DNA of 64,000 bases from RGIG1995 sp045652425. Its GTDB lineage: Bacteria > Bacillota > Clostridia > Oscillospirales > CAG-272. Position 1 is the stretch's first letter. Each line of letters starts with the position of its first letter. Both the position numbers and the translations under genes were made by a program. Location of the stretch: contig JAZRUG010000035.1 of assembly GCA_045652425.1 (NCBI GenBank), forward strand, positions 1 through 64,000, written 5' to 3'. The notes under the pieces are model-generated. The model was not told where the DNA came from and made no database searches. It worked only from the letters and a program-made list of their open reading frames with translations. Positions 32,680-40,875 of the stretch are shown here, one piece after another.

Positions 32680-33906
32680 TTATTTCTCGTTGTTCTTCTT
32701 GTTAACAAGTGCCTGAATTGTAACGGGAAGACCGTAAAGGTTGATAAATCCGTCTGCATCCTTCTGGTTGTAGTCGCTTTCACCAAAGGTTGCGATTTCT
32801 TCGCTGTACAATGTGTAAGGAGACCAAACACCTGCGTTTATCATATTGCCCTTGTAGAGCTTGAGTTTTACTTTACCTGTAACCTTTTCCTGTGTCTTGT
32901 CAACGAATGCGCTCATAGCTTCGCGGAGAGGTGTGAACCACTGACCGTTGTAAACGAGCTCTGCAAATGTAATTGACATTCTCTGCTTTTCGTGAAGTGT
33001 CATCTTGTCAAGGCAGATGCTTTCGAGTACGCTGTGTGCCTTGTAAAGAATTGTACCACCGGGAGTTTCATATACGCCACGGCACTTCATACCTACGAGA
33101 CGGTTTTCTACAATGTCAATAATACCGATACCGTTTGCACCGCCGATTTCATTGAGTTTTAAAATGATATTCTTTGCAGACATCTTTTCACCGTCAAGAG
33201 CTACCGGAACACCCTGTTCAAAATCAAGTGTAACGTACGTGGGGGCATCGGGAGCATTGATGGGGGATACGCTCATTTCAAGGAAGCCGGGCTTTTCATA
33301 TTGAGGTTCGTTGCCTGTATCTTCAAGATCCATACCTTCGTGTGAAAGGTGCCAGAGGTTCTTGTCCTTGGAATAGTTTGTTTCTCTGTTTATCTTAAGA
33401 GGAATGTTGTGGGCTTCTGCGTAATCAATTTCTTCTTCACGAGATTTGATGTCCCATTCTCTCCAAGGAGCGATAATAGCTAAATCGGGTGCAAAATGCT
33501 TGATCGCAAGTTCGAAACGAACCTGGTCGTTACCTTTGCCTGTGCAACCGTGGCAAACAGCGTCTGCACCTTCTTTGAGTGCAATTTCTACAAGACCTTT
33601 TGCTATGCAGGGACGTGCATGGCTTGTACCGAGGAGATATTCTTCGTAAACAGCGCCTGCCTTAACGCAGGGGATTATATAATCGTCAACATATTCATCT
33701 GTGAGGTCAAGAACATAGAGTTTTGATGCGCCTGTCTTGAGAGCTTTCTCTTCAAGACCTTCAAGCTCGTCAGCCTGACCAACGTTACCGGAAACTGCGA
33801 TAACTTCACAGTTGTTGTAGTTTTCTTTCAACCACGGAATAATAATTGATGTATCAAGGCCTCCGGAATATGCAAGAACGACTTTTTTAATGTTTTCTTT
33901 ATTCAT
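32680..33906 (-). CDS. argG: Argininosuccinate synthase
   Basis: It joins citrulline and aspartate with ATP. The 408 residues start with the PP-loop VVLAYSGGLDTS near 9-20. GCTGKGNDQVRFE near 121 and the citrulline/aspartate sites follow in SVSPINAPD near 212. It is the first gene of the operon, directly downstream of the ArgR-boxed promoter. AAGGAG lies a few bases before the ATG. Confidence 0.97.
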   Translation of the reverse strand: MNKENIKKVVLAYSGGLDTSIIIPWLKENYNNCEVIAVSGNVGQADELEGLEEKALKTGASKLYVLDLTDEYVDDYIIPCVKAGAVYEEYLLGTSHARPCIAKGLVEIALKEGADAVCHGCTGKGNDQVRFELAIKHFAPDLAIIAPWREWDIKSREEEIDYAEAHNIPLKINRETNYSKDKNLWHLSHEGMDLEDTGNEPQYEKPGFLEMSVSPINAPDAPTYVTLDFEQGVPVALDGEKMSAKNIILKLNEIGGANGIGIIDIVENRLVGMKCRGVYETPGGTILYKAHSVLESICLDKMTLHEKQRMSITFAELVYNGQWFTPLREAMSAFVDKTQEKVTGKVKLKLYKGNMINAGVWSPYTLYSEEIATFGESDYNQKDADGFINLYGLPVTIQALVNKKNNEK

Positions 33907-33928
33907 AATATATAACTCCTTTTATGTG

Positions 33929-33944
33929 GTGAATAAATATTCAC
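33929..33944 (-). promoter_or_regulatory. ARG box 1 (ArgR operator)
   Basis: GTGAATAAATATTCAC is a near-palindrome matching the TGAAT-WWWW-ATTCA core of Gram-positive ArgR/AhrC boxes. It lies downstream of the transcription start, in the argG leader. Confidence 0.75.
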
Positions 33945-33951
33945 GCGTTTT

Positions 33952-33966
33952 CTTGAATATGCATAC
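33952..33966 (-). promoter_or_regulatory. ARG box 2 (ArgR operator)
   Basis: CTTGAATATGCATAC is a weaker ARG box with a TGAATATGCATA core, adjoining the -10. Two boxes spaced about two helical turns apart suit one ArgR hexamer. Confidence 0.6.
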
Positions 33967-33995
33967 ATTATACGCACATTATGCAATTTTGTCAA
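33967..33995 (-). promoter_or_regulatory. Arginine operon promoter
   Basis: On the minus strand a perfect TTGACA (33995-33990) and TATAAT (33972-33967) are separated by 17 bases. The ARG boxes lie across and just below the start, so arginine-bound ArgR should block it. Confidence 0.85.
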
Positions 33996-34281
33996 GGGTT
34001 AAAACAGCATATTTTTTGATTTCATAATTTGTTTACAATTACATCGATTTGAAGTCGTTTTTTGACTAAAAAAAATGGTTTGCCAAGCCTGTTTTTGTGC
34101 ATTTTTGCATCTGTGGCGGATGTTGGCGTTATTATTAATAAAAAAACACGGGAAAGAAAAAATGTATGAATGTGTATTTATGCATAAATGGTGTATATTT
34201 CATTTTGCGGAAAATAGAAAGCTAATGAAAAAATCATCATACGAACAATCGTATATTTTTCTCAATTCAGCAAAAAGAAAA
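33996..34281. other. AT-rich spacer without recognised gene
   Basis: It is about 290 bases long. A 71-codon plus-strand frame (34075-34290) lacks a ribosome site and has unusual Cys/His-rich, low-complexity content. A perfect TTTATGCATAAA at about 34176 is noted. I see nothing else with support. Confidence 0.5.
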
Positions 34282-34317
34282 TGCCGATAAAAAACAATGG
34301 TTTGCTTTTTATCGGCA
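34282..34317 (-). terminator. Terminator of the D-amino-acid transaminase gene
   Basis: TGCCGATAAAAA pairs with TTTTTATCGGCA around a 12-base loop, about 28 bases after the stop on the minus strand. Confidence 0.7.
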
Positions 34318-34344
34318 AGTAAAATTTTTATAGGTGAATCGGTT

Positions 34345-35184
34345 TTATTTCATATCGTGCTTTTCAAAATAGAGGTCTTGAAGTCTCTTTACAAGCTCGG
34401 GGTTCTTTCCGCCGACAGCTTTGCCGTCGATTTCACATGCCGCCAGAAGAACGGAGGTTGTGCTTCCCATAAGTACTTCATCTGCATTAAACAATTCGTC
34501 AAGAGTGTATTCTCTTTCTTCGTAGGGAATACCGTATTCACGGCATATCTCGAGTACGTGCTTTCTTGTGATACTGGGAAGAATAAGATTGTCAAGAGGG
34601 TGAGTTATAACAACGCCGTCCTTTATAATAAAGTTAGCGGTATGAGAACCCTCTGTAACTATATTTCCTCTGTGGAAAATAGCTTCATCGCAGCCTGCCT
34701 GTTTTGCGGCTTCGCTTGCAAGGCAGTTGGGAATAAGGTTAATCGTCTTTATATTGCAGAAATAGAAACGGTTGTCTTCCTGTGTGAGAAGCTTAACTCT
34801 CCTCGTCTGATCGCCTATCTTCTTGGGGGTGATATATGCAAAGAGGGACGGTTTTTTACAATCGGGGAATATGTGGTTTCTCGGTGCCGTTCCTCTTGAC
34901 ATCTGCCAATAGAGAATAAAATCTTTCTCATCTTTGTCTGCCTTTTCTATAAGAGACATAAAGATTTCTTCCATTTCTTCTCTTGTTTTGTCTATTTCTA
35001 TTTTAAGAAGTTTACAACTGTTGTAAAATCTGTCAAGGTGGTCATCGAGATCAACGGGCTTTCTGTTGTGTATAAAAGCAACGTCATATACGCCGTCTCC
35101 AAAATATACTGCTCTGTCAAGCGCTGATACCTTCAAATCTTCAAGCGCCGCAATCTCACCGTTGTAATAACCGACATTCTTCAT
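34345..35184 (-). CDS. dat: Class IV aminotransferase, D-amino-acid transaminase type
   Basis: This 279-residue fold-type IV PLP enzyme has SALDRAVYFGDGVYDVAF near 20-37, the PLP lysine in NIKTINLIPNCLASEAAK near 142-159 and EGSHTANFI near 177. The pattern matches D-alanine transaminase (D-Glu from D-Ala for cell wall) better than the branched-chain or aminodeoxychorismate lyase members, but these cannot be fully separated by eye. The start at 35184 has AAGGAG upstream. It has its own promoter behind comM. Confidence 0.82.
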   Translation of the reverse strand: MKNVGYYNGEIAALEDLKVSALDRAVYFGDGVYDVAFIHNRKPVDLDDHLDRFYNSCKLLKIEIDKTREEMEEIFMSLIEKADKDEKDFILYWQMSRGTAPRNHIFPDCKKPSLFAYITPKKIGDQTRRVKLLTQEDNRFYFCNIKTINLIPNCLASEAAKQAGCDEAIFHRGNIVTEGSHTANFIIKDGVVITHPLDNLILPSITRKHVLEICREYGIPYEEREYTLDELFNADEVLMGSTTSVLLAACEIDGKAVGGKNPELVKRLQDLYFEKHDMK

Positions 35185-35236
35185 AGTATTTATCTCCTTT
35201 TTGAGTAGTAATGTGCATACCGCCGTATGCAAGTTA

Positions 35237-35265
35237 ATTATATAGCTATTAGATTAGTTTGTCAA
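35237..35265 (-). promoter_or_regulatory. Promoter of the transaminase gene
   Basis: On the minus strand, TTGACA (35265-35260) and TATAAT (35242-35237) are 17 bases apart. A perfect hairpin GCATAC-cgcc-GTATGC (35215-35230) begins the 5' UTR. Confidence 0.75.
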
Positions 35266-35295
35266 TTGAGTTTTGTTGATAACAGTCGTTAGTTT

Positions 35296-36846
35296 TTACG
35301 AAAAATATTTTCTGTCAAGGGAACGAAGCTGTATAGCTTCCGCTATATGCTTGACTTGAATCTTATCGCTGTTGTCGAGGTCGGCAATGGTTAAAGCAAC
35401 GCGTAAAATTCTATCGTAGCCACGTGCTGACATTCCCATTTTTTCAAACGCCGCGCGTAATAAATTGTGCGCATCGCTGTCGAGTGCGCAATATTTTCTT
35501 ATCTGGCTCGTTGTCATATCTGCGTTTGAATATATCGGCTTGCCTGCGTACGTTGTTTCGTTTTTGAAACGCTCAACGGCTCTCGCTCTTGCCGCGTCAA
35601 CTCTTTCGCGTATCTTGTCGGAGCTTTCTGCGGGTTTGGTGTCCGATAATTCGTTATACGAAAGGGAAGATACCTCAAGCTGTATATCTATTCTGTCAAT
35701 AAGCGGTCCGCTTATTTTGGATATGTATTTTCTTATATCTTCGGGTTTGCAAGTGCATTTTTTTGTCGGGTGTCCGTAATAGCCGCACTTACATGGGTTC
35801 ATCGCGCATACGAGCATAAACGAAGAGGGGAAAGTAAAATGCCCTGCGGCTCTCGTAACCGTAATGCTGCCGTCTTCAAGGGGCTGACGCAATACTTCCG
35901 TTGCACTCTTGTTGAATTCGGGTAATTCATCGAGGAACAGTATGCCGTTATGCGCCAAGGATAGTTCGCCGGGCATGGGTATTCTGCCGCCGCCCGAAAG
36001 CGCTACCGACGACATAGTGTGGTGAGGTGAACGGAACGGTCTTTCGACGATGAGCGAGTCGGAGGGAAGTGTTCCCGCAATAGAGTGAATCTTTGTTGAT
36101 TCAACAGCCTCATCAAAGGTTATTCTCGGTAAGATTGACGGAATACGCTTTGCAAGCATACTTTTTCCGGTTCCGGGGGGACCGATAAGTAAAACGTTAT
36201 GGTTTCCGGCTGCCGCGATTTCAAGGGCTCTTTTTGCCTTTTCTTGTCCCTTAACGTCGGCAAAATCCATCTTTGTGTTTGCTCTTTGTCTTTCAAAAAT
36301 ATCCTTGTCAAATTCGACGGGGGATATTACTGTCTTGCCATTCAAATGCTCAACAAGCTCTCTTATGTTGCGTACGGGATACGCTTTTATTCCCGATACG
36401 ACAGAAGCTTCTTTTGCGTTGTCGTATGGAACGTATATTTCTTTTCTGCCTTTAGCTTTTGCGCACAATGCCATCGACAAAACGCCTCGAACACTTCTGA
36501 AGTTACCCGACATTGACATTTCGCCTATAAAGCATTTGTCAGAAAGGTCGGTGGATTTTTTAATCGTGCCGCTGCTGTGCAAAATAGCGGTAAGGAGTGC
36601 CATATCGAACGTAGAGCCTTCTTTTTTCATATCTGCGGGAGCAAGGTTTATAACTATTGCCGAGTCGGGAAACATAAATCCGCTATTTTCCAAAGCTGCT
36701 TGAATTCGCTTTTCAGCCTCTTTTACTGCAGCATCGGGTAAACCTACTATTTCAAAGCAGGGAAGCTTATCCTGCATATTACATTCAACTGTTACTTCAA
36801 AGCCGTCAATGCCCATAACGCCTGACGAAAATACTGTTGATAGCAC
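35296..36846 (-). CDS. comM: YifB/ComM family AAA+ ATPase (Mg-chelatase-like)
   Basis: In naturally competent bacteria ComM is a hexameric helicase that extends heteroduplex during transformation. The 516 residues contain an N-terminal ChlI-like domain, Walker A GPPGTGKS at 222-229, Walker B ILFLDELPEF near 308 and the C-terminal Mg_chelatase_C domain ending AIQLRSLDRKYFS. An internal CNPCKCGYYGHPTKKCTC Cys cluster may bind zinc. It starts at GTG (36846) behind GAGGTG. Confidence 0.94.
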   Translation of the reverse strand: MLSTVFSSGVMGIDGFEVTVECNMQDKLPCFEIVGLPDAAVKEAEKRIQAALENSGFMFPDSAIVINLAPADMKKEGSTFDMALLTAILHSSGTIKKSTDLSDKCFIGEMSMSGNFRSVRGVLSMALCAKAKGRKEIYVPYDNAKEASVVSGIKAYPVRNIRELVEHLNGKTVISPVEFDKDIFERQRANTKMDFADVKGQEKAKRALEIAAAGNHNVLLIGPPGTGKSMLAKRIPSILPRITFDEAVESTKIHSIAGTLPSDSLIVERPFRSPHHTMSSVALSGGGRIPMPGELSLAHNGILFLDELPEFNKSATEVLRQPLEDGSITVTRAAGHFTFPSSFMLVCAMNPCKCGYYGHPTKKCTCKPEDIRKYISKISGPLIDRIDIQLEVSSLSYNELSDTKPAESSDKIRERVDAARARAVERFKNETTYAGKPIYSNADMTTSQIRKYCALDSDAHNLLRAAFEKMGMSARGYDRILRVALTIADLDNSDKIQVKHIAEAIQLRSLDRKYFS

Positions 36847-36886
36847 TCTAAATCACCTCTAACATCGATATGATATATTAACCTAC

Positions 36887-36915
36887 ATTATATCACAGCA
36901 CGCTGTTTTTTGCAA
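36887..36915 (-). promoter_or_regulatory. Promoter of comM
   Basis: On the minus strand, TTGCAA (36915-36910) and TATAAT (36892-36887) are 17 bases apart. Confidence 0.6.
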
Positions 36916-36974
36916 CAGATTTTCAACTTTCTTGGAAATAAGAAAGAATGAAAATCCCAAATGATTTAAAAATC

Positions 36975-37189
36975 ATTACCTCTATGTATTTATAAGTACG
37001 TACAGACCAAGGAAGATTCCAAAGATTTCACCTCTGTGTATTGTACGTACAGTCAAGACAGGAAGATTCCAAAGAGGTCTCCTCTTTGGTCGTTTTGGGG
37101 GCATGGGGTTCAAAGGGGTGGGGGGATCGAAACCCCCAGCCCCTTTGTGCCTTCTTTGCAATACTTTCTTGGCATCAAGAAAGTATGAA
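36975..37189 (+). repeat. Composite structured repeat, copy A (plus orientation)
   Basis: The motif CTCTATGTATTTATAAGTACG then ACCAAGGAAGATTCCAAAG occurs twice. It is followed by hairpins CCAAAGAGG-tct-CCTCTTTGG (about 37068-37088), CGTTTTGGGGGCA, a G-rich/C-rich stem around ATCGAAACCCCC and an R2 hairpin ATACTTTCTT-ggcatc-AAGAAAGTAT (37161-37186). It fills the comM-rpsU gap with no gene. Confidence 0.65.
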
Positions 37190-37295
37190 AAAAAGAAAAA
37201 TTAGAACTCTTTTAGAACAATATCTCTGTGATAATTGTAAGATTTATCTGAACAAATGTAATTATAAAAAGATACATTCTTTCAGTCTTTTATTC

Positions 37296-37455
37296 GTTAC
37301 TTTCTTTCCGTAAAGAAAGTAACCAAAGAAGACGCAAGGGGGGCAAGGGTTTCGATTCCCCCGCCCCCTTGACCCCCTACCCCCAAAACGGCCAAAGGTT
37401 TTCCACCTTTGGAATCTTCCTTGGTTTGTGCGTTCTTTTATTAAATACATAGAGA
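37296..37455 (-). repeat. Composite structured repeat, copy B (inverted)
   Basis: Read on the minus strand it repeats copy A: CTCTATGTATTTAATAAAAG, ACCAAGGAAGATTCCAAAG, CCAAAGGTGG/CCACCTTTGG-type hairpin, CCGTTTTGGGGGTAGGGGG, GGGGGAATCGAAACCC and the R2 hairpin (37296-37323). The two inverted copies could pair into one large structure. Confidence 0.65.
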
Positions 37456-37459
37456 TGTT

Positions 37460-37560
37460 GTTTTTTATGGGTATAGTATTTTTTTGAAAAATACTATCAA
37501 AGTTGTTGCTTCTTTGGACTCTTCCTTGGTTTGTGCAAACTTTTTTATAAATACAAAGAG
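37460..37560. repeat. Further composite-repeat fragments
   Basis: ATAGTATTTTTTT/GAAAAATACTAT (37465-37492) resembles an R1 core. A third TTCCTTGGTTTGTGC then recurs with ATTTATAAATACAAAGAGGTG. With copies A and B this makes the whole 876-base comM-rpsU gap repeat-derived. Confidence 0.5.
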
Positions 37561-37652
37561 GTGTGGTTTTGGGAATTTTATTGTTCTAAATAGGATAGAG
37601 GGGAAGTTTTAAAAAATTATTTGTGGGGAGTTGTGCTTATTGACAAATTTAA

Positions 37653-37685
37653 AAACCCTTTCAGGCTGTTGCCTAAAAGGGTTTT
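37653..37685 (-). terminator. Terminator of rpsU
   Basis: On the minus strand AAACCCTTTTAGGC-aaca-GCCTGAAAGGGTTT (G-U tolerated) is followed by TTAAATTT, about 40 bases past the stop. Confidence 0.8.
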
Positions 37686-37722
37686 AGATTGTTCAAAATA
37701 AAACGATCTTCTGTAATGTAAA

Positions 37723-37899
37723 TTACTTGAACTTGCGCTTACGTGCCGCTTCGGATTTCTTCTTGCGTTTTACGCTGGGCTTTTCATAATGCTCTCTCTT
37801 ACGGAGTTCAGCAAGAACGCCGGACTTAGCACACTGTCTCTTAAATCTACGAAGAGCACTGTCAAGAGATTCATTTTCTTTGACTTTAATTTCTGCCAT
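37723..37899 (-). CDS. rpsU: Ribosomal protein bS21
   Basis: This 58-residue basic protein of the small subunit begins MAEIKVKENESLDSALRRFKR with the S21 signature RRFKRQCAKSGVLAELRKREHYEKPS, and ends in a Lys/Arg-rich tail. A very strong ribosome site (GGAGGGAGGG) precedes the ATG. It is transcribed from its own promoter and terminates before the repeat region. Confidence 0.96.
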   Translation of the reverse strand: MAEIKVKENESLDSALRRFKRQCAKSGVLAELRKREHYEKPSVKRKKKSEAARKRKFK

Positions 37900-37955
37900 T
37901 TTGTTTTCCCTCCCTCCATACTATGGAAAAGAGAATGTTACCATTCTTAAAGATT

Positions 37956-37984
37956 ATTATACTCTTTTGCCTTTAATATGTCAA
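37956..37984 (-). promoter_or_regulatory. Promoter of rpsU
   Basis: On the minus strand a perfect TTGACA (37984-37979) and TATAAT (37961-37956) are separated by 17 bases. Confidence 0.85.
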
Positions 37985-38024
37985 TATTTTTTTAGCATTT
38001 TTTTGCAAAAAGTTGAAATTTTGA

Positions 38025-40430
38025 TTATTTAACAACCAAGTTAACAAGCTTTTTGGGTACAAATATCTCTTTTATTATGGTCTTGCCTTCAATAAATGGC
38101 TTTATTCTCTCGTCATTCTTAACTGCTTCAAGAGCATCTTCCTTGGAAATTTCTGCAGGTATCATTATAGTACCGCGAAGTTTACCGTTAATTTGTACGG
38201 CAATCTCAACTGTGCTGTCAACTGTCTTCGCTTCATCGTAAGTAGGCCATTCAGCTAATGAGCAGAAGCCCTTTCCGCCGAGCGATTCCCAAATCTCTTC
38301 GCAGATATGGGGAGCAAAGGGGCAGAGAAGCTTAACAAACGTCATCATCTCGTCTTTTGTAAGACTACCTTTATCGTAAATCTCGTTAGTCAAGGTCATC
38401 ATAGCAGCTATAGCTGTGTTAAACTTCAATTCTTCAATGTCGCTTGTAACTTTCTTTATCGTCTTATGGAACGCACTTTCAAGTTCCTTTGTAACGCCTT
38501 CGCTGTTAATAATCTCGGTCATTGACGCAACTCTGTCGAGGAATCTCTTACAACCCTTAACGCTGTTTTCTGACCAAGGAGCCGCACTTGCATAGTCGCC
38601 CATAAACAAAATGTATACACGAAGAACGTCTGCGCCGTATTCATCTACAACGTTGTTGGGATCTACTACGTTACCCTTGGATTTACTCATCTTGTCGCCG
38701 TCAGGTCCGAGAATAAGTCCCTGTGCAGTTCTCTTCGCATACGGTTCAGCCATAGGAACAGCGCCGATGTCGTAAAGGAACTGATGCCAGAATCTTGAGT
38801 AAATCATATGTCTGGTTACGTGTTCCATACCGCCGTTGTACCAGTCAACAGGCATCCAGTATTCGAGTTTTTCTTTATCTGCAAACGCCTTGTCGTTGTG
38901 AGGATCGATGTAACGGAGGAAGTACCAAGAAGAACCTGCCCACTGCGGCATTGTATCTGTCTCTCTCTTTGCGGGAGCGCCGCACTTGGGACAAGTGCAG
39001 TTTACATAAGAATCTATCTTCGCAAGAGGCGATTCGCCGCCTTCTCCGGGTTCAAAGTTAGATACTTCGGGAAGCTTCAAGGGAAGTTCATCGTAAGGTA
39101 CGGGAACCATTCCGCATACAGGACAGTGAACTATCGGGATAGGTTCGCCCCAATATCTCTGACGGTTAAACGCCCAATCCTTCATTTTGTACTGTACGCC
39201 CTTTTCTCCAATTCCTTTTTCTTCTAAATATTCAAGTACCTTTGCAATAGAATCTTTCTTGTTGGTATATCCGTTAAGGAACTCGGAGTTAACCATTTCG
39301 CCGTCGCCTGCATAAGCCGCTTCTTCGATGTTTCCGCCCTTTATTACCTCAATAATATCAATACCAAACTTCTTCGCAAAGTCGTAGTCTCTTTCGTCGT
39401 GCGCGGGAACTGCCATAATAGCGCCTGTTCCGTATCCCATCATAACGTAGTCGGAAATGTATATCGGAATCTCTTTATTGTTAATGGGGTTAATAGCCGA
39501 AAGACCTTCAATACGTACGCCGGTCTTTTCCTTTACAAGCTGTGTACGTTCAAATTCTGTCTTCTTCGCGCATTCTTCTTTATATGCGTCAAGGTCAGCA
39601 ATATTCTTAATTGATTCTCTGTATTTTTCGATTATCGGATGCTCGGGCGCAATAACCATAAATGTAACGCCAAAAAGGGTATCGGGACGGGTAGTGTATA
39701 TACGGAGTGTATCTTCCTTATCGGTAATTTTAAAGTTAACGAATGCACCGGTAGACTTACCAATCCAGTTAACTTGCTGCATCTTAATGTTGGGAAGATA
39801 GTCTACTTCTTCAAGGCCCTGAAGGAGCTTGTCTGCATATTCTGTAATACGGAGATACCAAACGTCCTTCGATTTCTGTACTATATCTGTGTGACATATA
39901 TCACACTTTCCGCCCTGTGAGTCTTCGTTTGAAAGAACAACCTTACAGTGAGGGCAGTAGTTTACAAGGGCTGTATCTCTGAATACAAGTCCGTTTTCAA
40001 ACATCTTGAGGAATATCCACTGTGTCCACTTATAGTAATCCTCTTGTGTAGTATCAACGGTTTTTGACCAGTCAAAAGAAAAACCTACTCTCTTGAGCTG
40101 ATCCGTAAATCTTACGATATTATCATCAGTAACCTTTCTGGGATGTATACCTGTCTTTATTGCATAGTTTTCGGTAGGCAAACCAAACGCGTCAAAGCCG
40201 ATAGGGAAGAGTACGTTGTAGCCTTCCATTCTTCTTTTTCTTGAAATAACTTCAAGACCTGAATATGCTTTGATATGTCCTACGTGCATACCTGCACCGC
40301 TGGGGTAGGGGAATTCTACCAAGCCGTAAAATTTCTTTTTCGTTTTGTCAGAATCGTCAGCAATAAAGATTCTTTCATCTTCCCATCTTTTTTGCCATTT
40401 CTTCTCTGTTTCGGAAAAGTTATATTTCAT
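38025..40430 (-). CDS. leuS: Leucyl-tRNA synthetase
   Basis: This class I synthetase has 801 residues. The HIGH-type motif is HVGH near 48 with the IKAYSGLEVISR segment. A CP1 editing domain spans about 225-420 with TTRPDTLFG near 245, and the catalytic KMSKS is seen as DKMSKSKGN near 575. The anticodon-binding and C-terminal domains complete it. The ATG at 40430 has AAGGA upstream; an ATG at 40454 is poorer. It lies 48 bases after rsfS. Confidence 0.96.
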   Translation of the reverse strand: MKYNFSETEKKWQKRWEDERIFIADDSDKTKKKFYGLVEFPYPSGAGMHVGHIKAYSGLEVISRKRRMEGYNVLFPIGFDAFGLPTENYAIKTGIHPRKVTDDNIVRFTDQLKRVGFSFDWSKTVDTTQEDYYKWTQWIFLKMFENGLVFRDTALVNYCPHCKVVLSNEDSQGGKCDICHTDIVQKSKDVWYLRITEYADKLLQGLEEVDYLPNIKMQQVNWIGKSTGAFVNFKITDKEDTLRIYTTRPDTLFGVTFMVIAPEHPIIEKYRESIKNIADLDAYKEECAKKTEFERTQLVKEKTGVRIEGLSAINPINNKEIPIYISDYVMMGYGTGAIMAVPAHDERDYDFAKKFGIDIIEVIKGGNIEEAAYAGDGEMVNSEFLNGYTNKKDSIAKVLEYLEEKGIGEKGVQYKMKDWAFNRQRYWGEPIPIVHCPVCGMVPVPYDELPLKLPEVSNFEPGEGGESPLAKIDSYVNCTCPKCGAPAKRETDTMPQWAGSSWYFLRYIDPHNDKAFADKEKLEYWMPVDWYNGGMEHVTRHMIYSRFWHQFLYDIGAVPMAEPYAKRTAQGLILGPDGDKMSKSKGNVVDPNNVVDEYGADVLRVYILFMGDYASAAPWSENSVKGCKRFLDRVASMTEIINSEGVTKELESAFHKTIKKVTSDIEELKFNTAIAAMMTLTNEIYDKGSLTKDEMMTFVKLLCPFAPHICEEIWESLGGKGFCSLAEWPTYDEAKTVDSTVEIAVQINGKLRGTIMIPAEISKEDALEAVKNDERIKPFIEGKTIIKEIFVPKKLVNLVVK

Positions 40431-40478
40431 AATCGCTGTCCTTACGCCTTTCAATAGTAGTCTTTATTTCAATGTTTT

Positions 40479-40859
40479 TTATATCAAAAGATCCGATATG
40501 TCAATGTTTTCCGCGTCGCTCCAAAGTTTTTCCAACTTGTAAAACTCTCTTGCTTCTCTGCAGAAAATGTGTACTATAACCGAACTGTAATCGAGAACTG
40601 TCCAGCTTGCTTCGTTGTAACCCTCAATATGATGGGGCTTAATTCCGTTTTCTTCGAGTTTCTCTTCAACTTCGCCCGCAAGTGCGCGTACTTGAGTATT
40701 GGAATTACCGCCGCATATTACAAAATAATCGGCAAGTACCGTCTTATCTTCAATTCTGATAAGTTTTATATCCTTTGCTTTCTTCGCATCAAGTGTTTTT
40801 ATTATAAAATTTGCTACTTCACGAGAATTGTTTTCGTTTATTATGTTTTCTGTGTTCAT
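40479..40859 (-). CDS. rsfS: Ribosomal silencing factor RsfS
   Basis: RsfS binds L14 and blocks subunit joining in starvation. The 126 residues show KDIKLIRIEDKTVLADYFVICGGNSNTQVRALAGEVEEKL near 29-68 and YNEASWTVLDYSSVIVHIFC near 81-100, the family core. AGAAAGG lies 6 bases before the ATG. The operon order LCP-LCP-rsfS-leuS is seen in many Firmicutes. Confidence 0.94.
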   Translation of the reverse strand: MNTENIINENNSREVANFIIKTLDAKKAKDIKLIRIEDKTVLADYFVICGGNSNTQVRALAGEVEEKLEENGIKPHHIEGYNEASWTVLDYSSVIVHIFCREAREFYKLEKLWSDAENIDISDLLI

Positions 40860-40875
40860 ACTAAACCTTTCTTTT

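Noticed and set aside
34075..34290. 71-codon plus-strand frame
   Set aside because: No ribosome site or promoter, and no family resemblance; left as spacer.
34297..34899. 200-codon plus-strand frame
   Set aside because: Antisense shadow of the D-amino-acid transaminase.
36975..37560. Possible CRISPR array in the comM-rpsU gap
   Set aside because: Repeats are inverted, of unequal size, with irregular spacing and diverged hairpins; no cas genes nearby.
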